NCBI GenBank assembly: GCA_030697445.1
Contig: JAUYPY010000002.1
Coordinates: 1 to 10,793, forward strand
Length of the DNA: 10,793 bases
Source of the DNA: a bacterium
Lineage (GTDB): Bacteria; Patescibacteriota; Minisyncoccia; Phycocordibacterales; UBA10002
Direction: 5' to 3'
The translations under genes and the position numbers were made by a program. The notes under the pieces were generated by a model, which worked only from the letters and a program-made list of their open reading frames with translations, was not told the origin of the DNA and ran no database searches. Shown here piece by piece: positions 1 through 5,754 of the stretch; position 1 is the stretch's first letter, and each line of letters begins with the position of its first letter.

Positions 1-495
1 TTTCACTGAGCCGGATGCGTGCACGAGGTTGCGTACGGCTCTGCCGTCCGCGTCCGACATTTGGTATGAGTCAAGCACAAAGTCCCCGCGAATGGTCCCT
101 ACATCTGAAGTTAATGGCTCGGTGCCGCCGGTAATTTTGCGTACAATCGCCACCGCGTGCGCGCCTTGGAGCACGAGCGCAATAACCGGTCCGCACGAGA
201 GATACTTTTTAAGCCCTGCTAAAATCCGCGCCGTAATTTCAAGCGGGTCGCGAGAAGGAGGTGTGAGCCCTTTGCTTTCGTACCCTTTGATGGTTTTCTC
301 GCCAGTGACGCGCCGCCATGCAGGGTCCAGCGTATAGTGTTTTTCAATATGCGCCTGCGTAGGCACAATCATTTTGAGCCCAACGAGTTTCAACCCAGCC
401 CGTTCGTAGCGCCCAACAATCTCGCCTATAAGCGAGCGCTGTATGCCGTCGGGCTTTATGAGTACCAGTGTGCGTTCTGTTTTTGGGTGGGGCAT
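1..495 (-). CDS. ndk: Nucleoside diphosphate kinase, divergent long form (3' end cut by window)
   Basis: Transfers the gamma-phosphate of ATP to NDPs through a phospho-histidine, balancing NTP and dNTP pools in the cytosol. The visible 165 codons show the family motifs in order: ATP-site KPDG (residues 14-17), the helix leading to GLKLVGLKM (35-42), GPV (102-104), GTIRGDF (133-139) with its conserved Arg, and active-site NLVHAS with catalytic His159. Two insertions relative to the usual ~143-residue enzyme are visible: about 25 extra residues between roughly 53 and 101, and about 10 residues (143-155) between GDF and NLVH. The canonical HGSDS after the catalytic His is HASGS here. The start is an ATG 12 bases after the map stop, with no Shine-Dalgarno sequence. 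The gene runs off the left edge in frame with no stop. The family call is firm; activity is inferred from the retained Lys, Arg and His. Confidence 0.93.
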   Translation of the reverse strand, partial: MPHPKTERTLVLIKPDGIQRSLIGEIVGRYERAGLKLVGLKMIVPTQAHIEKHYTLDPAWRRVTGEKTIKGYESKGLTPPSRDPLEITARILAGLKKYLSCGPVIALVLQGAHAVAIVRKITGGTEPLTSDVGTIRGDFVLDSYQMSDADGRAVRNLVHASGSVK

Positions 496-507
496 AAAAA
501 GATACTA

Positions 508-1284
508 TCACATCTTTGTTAAAATCTCAGCTCCATTTTCCGTAATCGCAACCGTATGCTCAAAGTGCGCGGAGCGGCTGCCGTCTTTTGTACGATATGC
601 AAACCCGTCGGCGCTCAAGACAATCTTTTCGCCTCCAAGCGTGAGCATCGGCTCAAGCGCAAGTACCATTCCCGCCTGAAGCTTTATACCCTCGCCGCGC
701 TTCCCATAATTCGGCACAAACGGCTCCTCGTGCACCGCGTAGCCGACACCGTGCCCAGCGAGGTCCCGCACAACGCCAAAGGTGCCCTGCGTCTGTACAA
801 ACGACTCCACGGCATACCCGATGTCGCCAGTAGTCGCGCCGGCGTGTGCCTCCCCGATGGCACACGCGAGCGCCTGTTTCGTTACTTCCAATAGTTTCTG
901 CGAGTCCGCGTTTATTGCACCAACAGGCACCGTAATTGCAGCGTCCGTACAAAGACCTTTATGCCGCAATCCAAGGTCAATCCCCACAATATCGCCTTCT
1001 TGCAAAATCTTCTCGGCGCTCGGGAGCCCGTGCACAATTTCGTCGTTCACCGACACACATAGCCCTGCGGGGAACTTTTCCTTGTCTCCTTTTGCTTGGT
1101 AATTGAGAAAAGATGGGGTGTCTCCGCCTTCCGCGATCAAACGACGCGCGAGCGCGTCAAGCTCAAGCGATGGTATGCCCGGGCGCACCGCCTCCGCAAC
1201 GCGCGACAAAATAGCGGCAAGCCGCCGACCCCCTTCGCGCAAGACATCAATATCCTCACGCGATTTTATTGATAATGTCTTCAT
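508..1284 (-). CDS. map: Methionine aminopeptidase type I
   Basis: Removes the initiator Met from nascent proteins; a dinuclear metalloprotease acting at the ribosome exit. At 258 residues it is the usual size of a type Ia enzyme without an N-terminal extension. All five metal ligands are visible by motif: Asp103 (GIDLG), Asp114 (CTDAA), His178 (GHGVG), Glu211 (ALEPM) and Glu242 (HFEHT). Substrate-site His85 (NDEIVHGLP) and His185 (VHEEP) are also present. The start MKTLSIKSREDI matches where the family begins and lies inside the upstream adk gene, giving a 29-base overlap in another frame, so the two are probably translationally coupled. No Shine-Dalgarno sequence precedes it. The stop is TGA. 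Placement after secY and adk is a common bacterial spc-operon arrangement. Confidence 0.97.
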   Translation of the reverse strand: MKTLSIKSREDIDVLREGGRRLAAILSRVAEAVRPGIPSLELDALARRLIAEGGDTPSFLNYQAKGDKEKFPAGLCVSVNDEIVHGLPSAEKILQEGDIVGIDLGLRHKGLCTDAAITVPVGAINADSQKLLEVTKQALACAIGEAHAGATTGDIGYAVESFVQTQGTFGVVRDLAGHGVGYAVHEEPFVPNYGKRGEGIKLQAGMVLALEPMLTLGGEKIVLSADGFAYRTKDGSRSAHFEHTVAITENGAEILTKM

Positions 1285-1843
1285 GCACTTTTTCTATTTT
1301 TTGTTCCCCGTCCACTTCTACAAACTGATAATCGGGATTATTGCGGTAAAAATCAATCGCCGGAACAACCTCGGTATCAAACCACGCAAGGCGTGCGTCA
1401 ATGTCCTCTTTGTTGTCGTCTGCACGCTTGCGCACCAAAAGCTTTTCTTCGGACCATTTTTTGCCAACACGCAAATAAACCAGTGCGGGCTTTTCCCGCC
1501 CGTAAAACTTGAGTGCGCCATCCAACACATGCGCTTCCTCCAACCGCCGTGGCGTACCGTCTATGATAAGATGCTCCCCATCCTTAAAACCGTTGACGAA
1601 AATATCCGACCACATGTACACGGTTAGAAATGAAGGCTGGAGCCCGCCCTTTTCATAGATGGCGTTCGAGAGCGCGCTCGTGTAGCCGTCTTTTTTTATA
1701 AAGTCGCGGAACTTTTGCCCCATTTCCAGATAAAAAATATCCCGCTTCGGATCTTTCTTTTTGAGCGAATCCATCAATAGTTTCGCTTGTGTGCCCTTGC
1801 CGCACCCCGAGCGCCCGATGAACAAAAATGTTTGTGGGGGCAT
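1256..1843 (-). CDS. adk: Adenylate kinase family nucleotide kinase, short-LID variant
   Basis: Expected to catalyse ATP + AMP to 2 ADP in the cytosol, but the acceptor site is atypical. It has 195 residues. The P-loop is GRSGCGKG (residues 10-17). The NMP-binding segment reads LEMGQKFRDFI (39-49), where the family normally has a Ser/Thr-Thr-Gly motif. The conserved DG(F/Y)PR...QA motif appears as DGTPRRLEEA (95-104). The LID is reduced to a short turn before RKRADDN (138-144) and the RL pair (151-152), so there is no zinc-type or long LID. Start choice: the frame stays open upstream into secY, but the ATG at MPPQTF is where the fold begins and leaves a 19-base gap after secY. Position between secY and map is the classic adk location. 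UMP/CMP kinase-like specificity cannot be excluded from sequence. Confidence 0.85.
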   Translation of the reverse strand: MPPQTFLFIGRSGCGKGTQAKLLMDSLKKKDPKRDIFYLEMGQKFRDFIKKDGYTSALSNAIYEKGGLQPSFLTVYMWSDIFVNGFKDGEHLIIDGTPRRLEEAHVLDGALKFYGREKPALVYLRVGKKWSEEKLLVRKRADDNKEDIDARLAWFDTEVVPAIDFYRNNPDYQFVEVDGEQKIEKVHEDIINKIA

Positions 1844-1863
1844 AACCTTATTATAGCAAGGTT
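1844..1863 (-). repeat. Inverted repeat flanking the adk -10 element
   Basis: Perfect 6-base arms AACCTT and AAGGTT are separated by 8 bases that contain the TATAAT. One arm abuts the adk ATG and the other overlaps the secY stop codon. It could be an operator around the promoter. In secY-adk read-through mRNA it would be a weak stem-loop directly before the adk start. Confidence 0.5.
1850..1858 (-). promoter_or_regulatory. Extended -10 promoter candidate at the adk start
   Basis: The minus strand reads TGCTATAAT, a perfect extended -10 element, in the 19-base gap between the secY stop and the adk ATG. Six bases (AAGGTT) follow, and then the A of the ATG at 1843, so a start at the usual distance would begin on the initiation codon and give a leaderless mRNA. 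I see no good -35 at 16-18 bases, which an extended -10 does not need. Promoter activity is inference from the motif. Confidence 0.5.
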
Positions 1864-3134
1864 TAGTATTCCCGCATCGCAACCTGCGCGCCTATTTTCT
1901 TCACCAAATCAAGCACAACAGAAACGACAATGAGGAGCGCGGTGCCGCCAATTGCAAGCGAGGTGTTGCCGGTGAGCGACTGCATCGCAAGCGGAAGCAC
2001 AGCAACGAGCGCGAGAAAAACAGCACCAACGAGCGTAATGCGCGTTACGATTTTTGAAAGGTATTCGGCGGTCGCACGGCCTGGGCGAACGCCCGGCACA
2101 AACGCGCCGTTTTTCTGCAAGTTGGTCGCAACCGACTCCGGCTCAAAAGTAACAGCCGTGTAAAAGTAGGTAAACACGAGAACAAGTAGGAAGTAAAGCG
2201 AGGAATAAAACCAACCGTTAGAAAATAGTGCGAGTAGCATCGACGCAATTTTCTGCACGAGCACATTATCCACATTCGTGAAAAAACTCAAAATCATTTG
2301 CGGAAAAAGAAGGATGGAGAGCGCGAAGATAATCGGAATCACGCCAGCTTGATTCACGCGAAGCGGCAAGTAAGTAGACACGCCGCCATACTGCTTCATA
2401 CCGCGCACGCGCTTTGCGTAAGTGACGGGCACCGGCCGCTCCGCTTCGCTTACCACCACCACCCCGTAAATGACGGCTAGAGCCGCCGCAATAAATGCTA
2501 TATAAAGTGGAATCTGCGAAGGGTCAAACGAGAGCGCAAGCGCTGTCAAACCCTTCGGAATACTAGAAACAATTCCGGCAAAAATAATCAAGGAAACCCC
2601 GCTCCCAATACCAAACTCTGTCGCGAGTTCGCCAATCCACATCAAGAGAAACGCGCCAGCAATAACCAAAGACATATTAACGAGCGTTGCGAATGAGGAA
2701 AGGTCACCCAAAACCCCTTGTCGCGAAAGAAGCACCAAAAACCCGAAGCTGGATATAAGCGCGAGCGGAAGCGTGAGCAAACGCGAATACTGTGCGAAGC
2801 GTTTTCTGCCGAGCTCCCCTTCCTCGTGATACATTTCTTTCAGTTTCGGAAACACCATGGTCAAAAGTTGCATAATGATGGACGCGGTAATATAGGGGCC
2901 AACACCCAACATCACGATAGAGAGATTATCCAGTCCGCCGCCGGAGAAAATATTGAAAAGTCCGAGAAATTGATTACTCTCAAAGAGCCGAGCGAGTTGT
3001 TCTTCGTTTATTCCCGGAATCGGCACTGCCGCAAGGAGGCGGAATAACACAAATGCGATACCGACAAAAAGCAGGCGTTTGCGCAATATGCGGTCTGTTA
3101 CTACCAATTTTGTTTTTTGCCAAAATGAAGTCAT
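1863..3134 (-). CDS. secY: Preprotein translocase subunit SecY
   Basis: Forms the protein-conducting channel of the SecYEG translocon in the cytoplasmic membrane. It has 423 residues, near the family norm of ~430. About ten hydrophobic segments are visible (approximately residues 21-39, 71-92, 118-136, 150-170, 178-193, 211-229, 264-284, 308-328, 364-384 and 393-411). Signature regions are VPIPGI (37-42) leading to the plug loop, LGVGPYITASI (76-86) in TM2, the cytoplasmic loop with RPVPVTYAKR (233-242), and the C5 loop GAFVPGVRPG (343-352), important for ribosome and SecA contact. The C-terminus MREY is typical. Its ATG overlaps the rplO stop as ATGA, so translation is coupled to L15. The usual spc position after rplO is kept, although L30 is missing upstream. 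Confidence 0.98.
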   Translation of the reverse strand: MTSFWQKTKLVVTDRILRKRLLFVGIAFVLFRLLAAVPIPGINEEQLARLFESNQFLGLFNIFSGGGLDNLSIVMLGVGPYITASIIMQLLTMVFPKLKEMYHEEGELGRKRFAQYSRLLTLPLALISSFGFLVLLSRQGVLGDLSSFATLVNMSLVIAGAFLLMWIGELATEFGIGSGVSLIIFAGIVSSIPKGLTALALSFDPSQIPLYIAFIAAALAVIYGVVVVSEAERPVPVTYAKRVRGMKQYGGVSTYLPLRVNQAGVIPIIFALSILLFPQMILSFFTNVDNVLVQKIASMLLALFSNGWFYSSLYFLLVLVFTYFYTAVTFEPESVATNLQKNGAFVPGVRPGRATAEYLSKIVTRITLVGAVFLALVAVLPLAMQSLTGNTSLAIGGTALLIVVSVVLDLVKKIGAQVAMREY

Positions 3135-3580
3135 TTTGTATTTTGAATACTCCCGCCTGCATCTTCAATTTTCTTCCGCGCGCTTTCCGATACGGCGCAT
3201 CCGCTTACGGACACTTTTTTAGAAATCTCTCCGTCTCCGAGTATTTTTACAGGCGGCATCTCTCCCGAACGCTTGCGTATAAGCCGGTGTTCAAGAAGCG
3301 ATACAGGGGTTACGGCGCCTCCTGCGGAGAATACGCGATCCAAATCACCAACAGAAACAACAGCGGCAATCGGAGCGAACGACTTGAATGTGTTTGTGCC
3401 GCGGCCGCGCTGTTTAGGAATTTTCATCAGCACATCGCGAAACTCGGGGCGTGGCTTGTTACCGGCGCGCGCCGTTTGACCTTTGCCGCCGCGCCCTGAG
3501 GTTTTGCCGCGCTTTCCGCCGCGCCCTACCTGCATAGAGCGTTTATTCGGATGGACTCGTTGTAAAGTGTTTAGTTGCAT
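3131..3580 (-). CDS. rplO: 50S ribosomal protein L15 (uL15)
   Basis: Late-assembling large-subunit protein that bridges domains of 23S rRNA. It has 149 residues, the normal bacterial length. The Gly/Arg-rich N-terminal half contains VGRGGKRGKTSGRGGKGQ (18-35), the extended tail that threads into rRNA. The globular half holds the VVSVGDLDRVF (74-84) and VSVSGCAVSESARKKIEDAGG (from 123) segments typical of the family. It begins 5 bases after the rpsE stop. In most bacteria rpmD (L30) lies between these genes; no room is left for it here. The stop TGA overlaps the secY ATG by 4 bases. The leader TTTAT has no Shine-Dalgarno sequence. Confidence 0.97.
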   Translation of the reverse strand: MQLNTLQRVHPNKRSMQVGRGGKRGKTSGRGGKGQTARAGNKPRPEFRDVLMKIPKQRGRGTNTFKSFAPIAAVVSVGDLDRVFSAGGAVTPVSLLEHRLIRKRSGEMPPVKILGDGEISKKVSVSGCAVSESARKKIEDAGGSIQNTK

Positions 3581-3585
3581 ATAAA

Positions 3586-4215
3586 TTAACTTGTTGGTTG
3601 TTCTTTCTTTTCTCTCGGAGCTTTAAGTAATGAAAGCGCGGCAATAGTTGCTTGTGCGATGTTCAATTTATTCTTGCTCCCTGAAAGCACTTTTGCGGTA
3701 ACATCGCGCACTCCGGCAAGCTCAAGCACCGCGCGCACGGCACTTCCCGCCACAAGACCGCGGCCTGGCGCGGGGCGAATTTCCACAATCGCGCTTGAAT
3801 ATTTTGCCCGTACTTCGTGTGGAATAGAAAATCCGGAAGTGAGGAGCGGCCGCACCGCGTATTTGCGCGCGCTGCGCGTCGCTTTTTCCATCGCTAGTGC
3901 CGTATCAATACCTTTGCCGACCGCCACCCCTACCGCGCCGCGGCGATTGCCGACAACTACCGCTGCGCTGAAGTTGAAGCGCCGACCGCCTTTAGACACG
4001 CGCGCCACGCGTTTGAGCGCGAGCATTTTTTCGTCAAACTCCGGCCGCGCCCGTTCTGGGCGCTGGCGGCGCGCTCGGTCGCCACCACGTGCGCCGCGTT
4101 GCTCGCGGCGCGCGTATGGAGCACCTGCGCCTACCGCGACCGCTGGCGCGGGTGCGGGTGCGGAGGCTGGTGCTGGTGCGATATTAATACCCTGTTCTGT
4201 TTGATTTTCGTTCAT
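3586..4215 (-). CDS. rpsE: 30S ribosomal protein S5 (uS5) with Ala/Pro-rich N-terminal tail
   Basis: Small-subunit protein near the decoding site and mRNA entry, involved in translational fidelity. It has 209 residues against ~166 in E. coli. The excess is an N-terminal extension of about 55 residues: an Ala-Pro-Val tract (13-33) followed by an Arg-rich stretch (36-59). The conserved body starts at FDEKMLALKRVARVSKGGRR, with the dsRBD-like S5 domain. The C-terminal domain follows (PHEV, PAPGRGLVAGSAVRAVLELAGV, then GSKNKLNIAQAT, where most bacteria have GSxNPxN). The start ATG lies 5 bases after rplR; a TGGAG about 11 bases upstream is a weak possible ribosome-binding site. The tail may contact rRNA or mRNA outside the canonical site (inference). 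Confidence 0.97.
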   Translation of the reverse strand: MNENQTEQGINIAPAPASAPAPAPAVAVGAGAPYARREQRGARGGDRARRQRPERARPEFDEKMLALKRVARVSKGGRRFNFSAAVVVGNRRGAVGVAVGKGIDTALAMEKATRSARKYAVRPLLTSGFSIPHEVRAKYSSAIVEIRPAPGRGLVAGSAVRAVLELAGVRDVTAKVLSGSKNKLNIAQATIAALSLLKAPREKKEQPTS

Positions 4216-4220
4216 ATAGT

Positions 4221-4562
4221 TTAAAACTCCAACCCGCCAGCGCGCGCGCCTTCCGCAAGCGCGCGCACGGCTCCCAAGTAGCCGTACCCACCGCGATCAA
4301 ACGCAGCCTTCTTAATACCCAGCTTCACCGCCGCACCCGCAACCGCCTCTCCTGCGGCGCGCGCTTTCTCCAAACGGGTCTTGCCTTTTGCCGTGCGCGT
4401 AGAAACAGACGCGAGCGTCCGCGCCACAGAATCATCAATAATCTGCGCCGACAAAAATCGGTTTGAGCGGAACACTGAAAGCCGCGGCCGTGCGCTAGTA
4501 CCAATCACCCGCGCTCTAATGCGGCGGTGCCGTCGTTCTCTTTTTTGTAATTTTGATTGCAT
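4221..4562 (-). CDS. rplR: 50S ribosomal protein L18 (uL18)
   Basis: Binds 5S rRNA together with L5 and helps dock it in the central protuberance. It has 113 residues, normal for bacteria (~117). A basic N-terminal tail (KRERRHRRIRARV) is followed by the core RPRLSVFRSNRFLSAQIIDD. The C-terminal signature FDRGGYGYLGAVRALAEGAR stands where the usual form is FDRGG-x-YHGRVKALA; His-Gly-Arg is replaced by Leu-Gly-Ala. The frame is open upstream, but the ATG at MQSKLQKRER is chosen because it fits the family start and follows the rplF stop by 4 bases (TTTT). Confidence 0.96.
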   Translation of the reverse strand: MQSKLQKRERRHRRIRARVIGTSARPRLSVFRSNRFLSAQIIDDSVARTLASVSTRTAKGKTRLEKARAAGEAVAGAAVKLGIKKAAFDRGGYGYLGAVRALAEGARAGGLEF

Positions 4563-4566
4563 AAAA

Positions 4567-5100
4567 TTATACGGTTTTCTTACCCTGCTTCCTGCGGATA
4601 ACTTCGTTTTCGTAACGAATTCCTTTACCCTTATACGGCTCGGGCTTACGGCGCTCGCGGACAAATGCCGCAAATTGCCCCACCGCCTCAATGTCCGGAC
4701 CGCTCACTTTTATCACATTTTTTACAGCCGAAACCGTTAGTCCTGCTGGAATCGTAACAAGAACCGGATGCGTAAACCCGAGCGACAATGTCAGAATGTT
4801 ACCTTTAATATCCGCCTTGAAACCAATACCTTCAACAACCAGATTTTTCTCGAATGGCTTGTTTGAGCCCACAATCATATTTTTGATGTGCGCCACAGTC
4901 GTGCCGACAAGCGGCTTCAATTTCTGCGAAGTGCCGGATAATGAAACGGAAATCGCATTGTTCTCGTTTTGAATACGGACTGCCGGGTGGAACACGCGTG
5001 AGAGCGTTGCGTTTGCACCCTTCACCGTTACGGTAGAGCCCGATACGGTTACATCGGTTTTTTCTGGAATAACTATCGGTTTTTTTGCAAGGCGTGACAT
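4567..5100 (-). CDS. rplF: 50S ribosomal protein L6 (uL6)
   Basis: Large-subunit protein near the factor-binding region and the sarcin-ricin loop. It has 177 residues, matching the family length. Two tandem L6 domains are seen: residues ~11-82 (VIPEKTDVTVSG, TVTVKGANATLSR) and ~90-165 (VVEGIGFKADIKGNILTLSLGFTHPV). The C-terminal signature PEPYKGKGIRYENEVIRRKQGK is nearly canonical. The ATG at MSRLAKKPI is chosen over an upstream in-frame ATG because it follows the rpsH stop by a single base (TAATATG), a junction shape seen at two other places in the cluster. Confidence 0.98.
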   Translation of the reverse strand: MSRLAKKPIVIPEKTDVTVSGSTVTVKGANATLSRVFHPAVRIQNENNAISVSLSGTSQKLKPLVGTTVAHIKNMIVGSNKPFEKNLVVEGIGFKADIKGNILTLSLGFTHPVLVTIPAGLTVSAVKNVIKVSGPDIEAVGQFAAFVRERRKPEPYKGKGIRYENEVIRRKQGKKTV

Positions 5101-5101
5101 A

Positions 5102-5488
5102 TTAATGTATTTGAAAGAGCGGTTCCCCTCCAACCTTTGCCTTTCGCGCTTCGCTGTCGGTCATAATTCCTTTTGAGGTTGTAAGAAATAACTTTCCGTA
5201 CCCGCTTCGCACACGGCGTATCTCGGATGCCTTGCGGTACAAACGGCGCGACGGCTTTGATATGCGGCGAACTTCCGTAAATGCCGGCAGGTCTTTTTCG
5301 TATGCAATCTCTGCCTCAATCGTGCGGCGATGCTTTTCCCCGCGCACGCTTACAGAGCCGAGATAGCCCGCACGCTTGAGGCCTTTAAGCGTCGCTTCAG
5401 TAAAAGCCGAATACGGCAACGAAATCGACACGAGTTTGGCGCGCGCCGCATTTTTCAGAGTTGTTACTAATCGTGAAATTGCATCCAT
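5102..5488 (-). CDS. rpsH: 30S ribosomal protein S8 (uS8)
   Basis: Primary 16S rRNA-binding protein (helix 21). In E. coli it is also the translational repressor of the spc operon. It has 128 residues, close to the usual ~130. The N-terminal helix-sheet region is divergent (MDAISRLVTTLKNAARA, where most start with PIADMLTRIRN). The C-terminal domain is typical: RRISKPSRRLY (75-85), then LTTSKGIMTDSEARKAKVGGE (103-123), the rRNA-binding STSKG-type motif with Thr-Thr-Ser-Lys-Gly. It lies 13 bases after rpsN, downstream of the internal promoter at 5720-5748. Whether it autoregulates through that leader is not shown by the sequence. Confidence 0.97.
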   Translation of the reverse strand: MDAISRLVTTLKNAARAKLVSISLPYSAFTEATLKGLKRAGYLGSVSVRGEKHRRTIEAEIAYEKDLPAFTEVRRISKPSRRLYRKASEIRRVRSGYGKLFLTTSKGIMTDSEARKAKVGGEPLFQIH

Positions 5489-5501
5489 GGTGATTATAAA
5501 A

Positions 5502-5687
5502 TTACCAACTTGATTTTCTGACTCCCGGAATCATTCCGTCGTTCGCCAATTCGCGGAAACAAATGCGGCAGAGCCCAAAATCGCGCATATAGGCGCGCTT
5601 TCTCCCACATCGGAAACACCGCAACACCAAGCGGGTAGAAAATTTGGGCTTTTTAAGCGCTCGCGCTATGACTGATGTCTTTGCCAT
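5502..5687 (-). CDS. rpsN: 30S ribosomal protein S14, zinc-binding short type (uS14, type Z)
   Basis: Small-subunit head protein. It has 61 residues, the length of the C+ (zinc) form, against ~100 for the zinc-free form. Four Cys ligands are visible as Cys24-x2-Cys27 and Cys40-x2-Cys43. The C-terminal MIPGVRKSSW is the standard S14Z ending. It is the first gene after a 67-base gap carrying a strong promoter-like sequence and a hairpin. An AGGAG lies 13 bases before the ATG, further than optimal and partly inside the hairpin stem. It heads an S14-S8-L6-L18-S5-L15-SecY block. Confidence 0.97.
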   Translation of the reverse strand: MAKTSVIARALKKPKFSTRLVLRCFRCGRKRAYMRDFGLCRICFRELANDGMIPGVRKSSW

Positions 5688-5696
5688 ACAAAATTA

Positions 5697-5714
5697 AACG
5701 CTCCTGTGAGCGTT
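5697..5714 (-). promoter_or_regulatory. 7-bp hairpin in the rpsN leader, at the predicted transcript start
   Basis: On the minus strand, 7-base arms AACGCTC and GAGCGTT flank the loop ACAG, a perfect stem with four G-C pairs, followed by the T-rich TTTAATTTT. The predicted transcription start (about 5713) falls on the first base of the stem, so mRNAs from the rpsN promoter would begin with a hairpin that partly contains the AGGAG. For transcripts reading through from rplE, the same stem plus U-rich tail could act as a weak terminator or attenuator. Confidence 0.55.
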
Positions 5715-5719
5715 CCTAC

Positions 5720-5748
5720 ATCGTATCAAAACCCGCGCGGTATGTCAA
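5720..5748 (-). promoter_or_regulatory. Sigma70-type promoter upstream of rpsN
   Basis: On the minus strand there is a perfect -35 box TTGACA (5743-5748), a 17-base spacer, then TGA-TACGAT: an extended -10 with 4 of 6 consensus bases (5720-5725). The expected start is near 5713. It sits in the longest gap of the cluster (67 bases after rplE), which supports function. This is the best promoter match in the window. Confidence 0.7.
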
Positions 5749-5754
5749 AAAAAC

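Noticed and set aside
1103..1627. Plus-strand open frame (174 codons) across map and adk
   Set aside because: It is antisense to two well-supported enzymes; hydrophobic and basic patches arise from reading those genes backward.
1844..1882. Longer adk start 13 codons upstream
   Set aside because: It would overlap the secY stop, and its added residues (MRCGNTKPCYNKV) do not resemble an Adk N-terminus, which normally begins just before the P-loop strand.
508..3133. Possible recoding of UGA (code 25 of Gracilibacteria/SR1)
   Set aside because: TGA ends map, adk and rplO at the expected family lengths, and no in-frame TGA is needed within any conserved protein.
3659..4204. Long open frame (181 codons) on the plus strand opposite rpsE
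   Set aside because: Its translation is Ala/Pro/Arg/Thr-rich with no recognisable domain, and it is the mirror of a GC-rich, highly conserved gene.
4564..4572. TATAAT-like string before rplR, and a similar one before rplB near 9915-9921
   Set aside because: Both are formed by the upstream TAA stop codon plus a T-rich spacer, with no -35 and no extended -10.
5493..5498. TATAAT 10 bases before the rpsH start (minus strand)
   Set aside because: There is no -35 or TGn extension at the right distance, and AT-rich junctions make this hexamer likely by chance.
5689..5714. Intrinsic terminator ending the rplE transcript
   Set aside because: The stem is 7 bp with only four G-C pairs and the U-tract is interrupted (TTTAATTTT). 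I kept it as a leader hairpin and mention termination only as an alternative.
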